The notes under the pieces are model-generated. The model saw only the letters and a program-made list of their open reading frames with translations, did not search any database and was not told the origin of the DNA. Shown piece by piece: positions 62,009-64,000 of a stretch of DNA of 64,000 nt; within the stretch, counting starts at the first letter, position 1; the number at the start of each line of letters is the position of its first letter. Origin of the DNA: Haloarcula sp. CBA1129 (GTDB lineage: Archaea > Halobacteriota > Halobacteria > Halobacteriales > Haloarculaceae). Where the stretch lies: the NCBI RefSeq assembly GCF_008729015.1, contig NZ_RKSM01000001.1, positions 2,728,001 through 2,792,000 on the forward strand, written 5' to 3'. Both the position numbers and the translations under genes were made by a program.

Positions 62009-64000
62009 CTACTCGAACTTCCCGAGCAAATCGCTGTAGAAGCCGTCCTCGTCGGTCCCGTCGTCAGCGAGCTTTTCGACGATAAGCTCCGGCGTCGAGC
62101 GGGCGAGCTTTCCCTTGACAGGGGAGCGTTCGACACGCAGTTCGCCGTTTTTCAGCCCTTTCGCCTCGATGCCGTCAATGCTGATATCGGTCTCGGCGGC
62201 TTCGCGGATGTCACGCGCGAGGTGGGAGACGAAGATGGCCGTGGCCTGACGTTCGCCGAGCGCTTCGAGGATGCCGGCCATAATCTTCGCGCTGGCTCCG
62301 GGCTCGGTTATCGATTCGAGTTCGTCGACGAGCACCATCACCGGGCGGTCGTCGGTCCCGGCCGCTGGCCCATCGGTAGCGGCACCGTCCTCTGGGTCTG
62401 GATTGCGGTGATCCACATCAGCGACGAGGTCACCGAACTCCCGCAGCGTGGCCTCGAACGCGCCGGCGTCGAGCGTCCCCTGCGTCTTGGCGTGGTAGTG
62501 GAGTTCGGAGATACGACCCACGCGGGCCGCCTCCGCTGGAACGGGCAGACCCATGTGTGCCAGCGTCGTCACCAGCGCCACGAGGTCCAGCGTCGAGGTT
62601 TTCCCACCGCTGTTGACCCCCGAGAGGACGGTCACGCCCTCGACGTCGTAATCGACGGGCTCGACGGCTTCGAAGGGGACATCGAGCAGCGGCGAGCGCC
62701 CGCCCTCGATGGCGACACCCTCGGATTCTGTCAGGTCTGGCATCACACAGTCGAAATCGTTGGCGAAGCGGGCAATCGCCAGCTCCACGTCGAGTTCGAG
62801 CGCGGCATCGACCAGCCCGGCAGCGTCCTCGCGCATCTCCGCGAGGTCGTCGGCCAGTTCCCGCTTCCGGCGGGTAGCGCGCTGGTCGCGCGCGGCGGTC
62901 AGTTCCTCACGGAGACGGGCGACGACATCCTCGCTGTGTTCGACCGGGTAGGCGGGCTCGTCGGGAAACGCCCGGCGGGCCGTCGCCTCCATGTCCCGGA
63001 GCGCCAGCGCATCGACGAGATGGTCGCGGGCCTTCTCGACGGCGGCGGCGTACTCGTCGGCCAGTTCGCGCTGGAGCAGCGAATCGACGCCCGCGCCGCG
63101 CTCGACCAGCGACAGCAGGTCCGTCCCCTCGATGGTCACGTCCTGCTCCTCGATAGCTTCCCTAAGGTGGTCGTTAGCGACGCTCTCGGCCGTCGACACT
63201 GCCGCGTCGAGGTCGTCGACAGCGGTGGTGAGGCGGTCGAGTTCCTCGTCGCCGCTGACGCTCCCGTCCTCGTCGAGCTGGTCGAGCGCCGACAGCAGCG
63301 TCTGCAGGTCACACGGCGCGTCGAGGTCGGCGACGCGGTGGACCTCGGCGGCGGCCCGTATCCGGTCGCGGTTGCGGGCGAAGAAGGTGAGTACGCGTTC
63401 GGGGACGACGGATTCTGGTTCCTCTAGCGCCGTCGGTTCCACCCGCACGTCACCCTCGATATCGACGCCGGCGAAGGCCTCGTCCAGCGCGACGACCGTC
63501 GAGTACGACCGGGCGAGTTCGGCCAGCTGGCGGGCGTCGTCGACGACCTCGACGCTGACCTCCGGAATCGCGGCCTGTGCGTCGGCGTAGCGTTCGGCGT
63601 CGCGGGTGGCCAGACAGCGGTCCCGGACCCGAACGTCGCCGGGCTCGGCCAGCGGTTCGACGGCCGACAGGGCGTCCAGAACCGCTGCGTCGGGTTCTCG
63701 CTCCATCGCCGCCTCGGCGAACGAGCGGACTTCCTCGATTCGGCTGCGAACGCCGCTGGGGTAGATCGTCTCCAGTCGCTTCGCGGCGTAGTCGGTCACC
63801 GTCCGGTCGGTCAGCAGGGCCAGTGCGTCCTCGTGAATCTCTCTGGCGCGTTTCGTCGCGGCGAACCCGCCGGGGTCGTCGTGTTCGGCCCGAATCGCAC
63901 CACGAGCGATGCGGGCGGCCCGGCCCTCGCTGATGCCCGGTGCGCGTGCGAGCGACGCCACGTCGCCGTCCCGGAGTGCCGCCTCCGGGTCGTCTAGTTC
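62009..64000 (-). CDS. HhH-containing MutS-like ATPase (5' end beyond window)
   Basis: At least 663 aa; the frame is open to the right edge, so the start lies outside. N-terminal part seen so far is helix-hairpin-helix-like (VASLARAPGISEGRAARIAR). Middle: long helical core. C-terminal ATPase: Walker A SGVNSGGKTST, then EVGRISELHYHAKTQ-type segment, Walker B VMVLVDELESI with a following TEPGASAKIM. Resembles MutS2/MutS5-type proteins but no Smr nuclease domain is at the end. Probably acts in DNA junction or recombination control. Confidence 0.88.
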   Translation of the reverse strand, partial: ELDDPEAALRDGDVASLARAPGISEGRAARIARGAIRAEHDDPGGFAATKRAREIHEDALALLTDRTVTDYAAKRLETIYPSGVRSRIEEVRSFAEAAMEREPDAAVLDALSAVEPLAEPGDVRVRDRCLATRDAERYADAQAAIPEVSVEVVDDARQLAELARSYSTVVALDEAFAGVDIEGDVRVEPTALEEPESVVPERVLTFFARNRDRIRAAAEVHRVADLDAPCDLQTLLSALDQLDEDGSVSGDEELDRLTTAVDDLDAAVSTAESVANDHLREAIEEQDVTIEGTDLLSLVERGAGVDSLLQRELADEYAAAVEKARDHLVDALALRDMEATARRAFPDEPAYPVEHSEDVVARLREELTAARDQRATRRKRELADDLAEMREDAAGLVDAALELDVELAIARFANDFDCVMPDLTESEGVAIEGGRSPLLDVPFEAVEPVDYDVEGVTVLSGVNSGGKTSTLDLVALVTTLAHMGLPVPAEAARVGRISELHYHAKTQGTLDAGAFEATLREFGDLVADVDHRNPDPEDGAATDGPAAGTDDRPVMVLVDELESITEPGASAKIMAGILEALGERQATAIFVSHLARDIREAAETDISIDGIEAKGLKNGELRVERSPVKGKLARSTPELIVEKLADDGTDEDGFYSDLLGKFE

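Noticed and set aside
1-64000. Search for tRNA, rRNA and insertion sequences
   Set aside because: No cloverleaf-like T-loop motifs in the spacers, no rRNA-like sequence, no transposase motifs or terminal inverted repeats with target duplications were seen by eye.

Overview
The window is chromosomal DNA from a haloarchaeon, most likely Haloarcula or a close relative. The predicted proteins are strongly acidic, the DNA is GC-rich, and TATA-like boxes lie about 25-33 bp upstream of start codons (leaderless mRNAs). Haloarchaeal families recur: Bat-type HTH, HalOD1, DUF5784/5786/5789/6757 and PspAB. The class III PHA synthase has its catalytic residues at C162, D317 and H346. I see about 70 protein genes, no rRNA or tRNA genes, no CRISPR array and no insertion sequence. 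It looks like stable core chromosome, not a mobile island. The genus is an inference.

Layout. 1-10 kb: end of lipoamide dehydrogenase, prephenate dehydratase, Hsp20 and Bcp peroxiredoxin, a bacterial-looking leucyl-tRNA synthetase, a histidine kinase with a pseudo-receiver, two tandem zinc-ribbon microproteins, and an ornithine cyclodeaminase/alanine dehydrogenase-family enzyme. 10-19 kb: a lipoprotein, thermosome subunit 1, MutS, a Bat-type regulator, a stand-alone HalOD1 protein, and NucS. 19-31 kb: a zinc-ribbon membrane protein, a PH-like/helical protein, sugar-type oxidoreductases, a GATase, a cupin, a PHP phosphoesterase, a KaiC-like ATPase with an overlapping partner, an Nmad3-like protein, a hexapeptide acyltransferase, a CPBP membrane protein and an aldo/keto reductase.

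31-47 kb: RadA, the htpX-pspAB membrane-stress pair with small downstream ORFs, NMD3 overlapping a Trm5/Taw2 methyltransferase-fold gene, an Fe-S helicase, CspA, nucleotide-sugar epimerase and SDR genes, DUF5784, an AAA ATPase and thermosome subunit 2. 47-54 kb: the polyhydroxyalkanoate locus (AbrB-like regulator, phasin, PhaE, PhaC; divergent PhaJ-like hydratase), then a hydrolase and an Old Yellow Enzyme relative. 54-64 kb: Cgi121 overlapping Hel308, a three-cysteine ferredoxin, a MaoC-like protein, a MATE exporter, RidA, a 31-aa membrane peptide, an Orc1/Cdc6 protein and an HhH-containing MutS-like ATPase running off the right edge.

Themes. The window is rich in protein quality control (two thermosome genes, Hsp20, HtpX, PspAB, CspA) and genome maintenance (MutS, NucS, RadA, Hel308, Fe-S helicase, MutS-like, Orc/Cdc6). 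The best structural signals are the near-identical promoters of the two unlinked thermosome genes, the RadA-like HhH domain on the PHA synthase tail, helical-turn-spaced repeats between the PHA operon and its divergent hydratase, several uncatalogued microproteins, and an isolated origin-recognition-box-like element beside radA. I did not find a clearly new multi-gene defence or mobile system.
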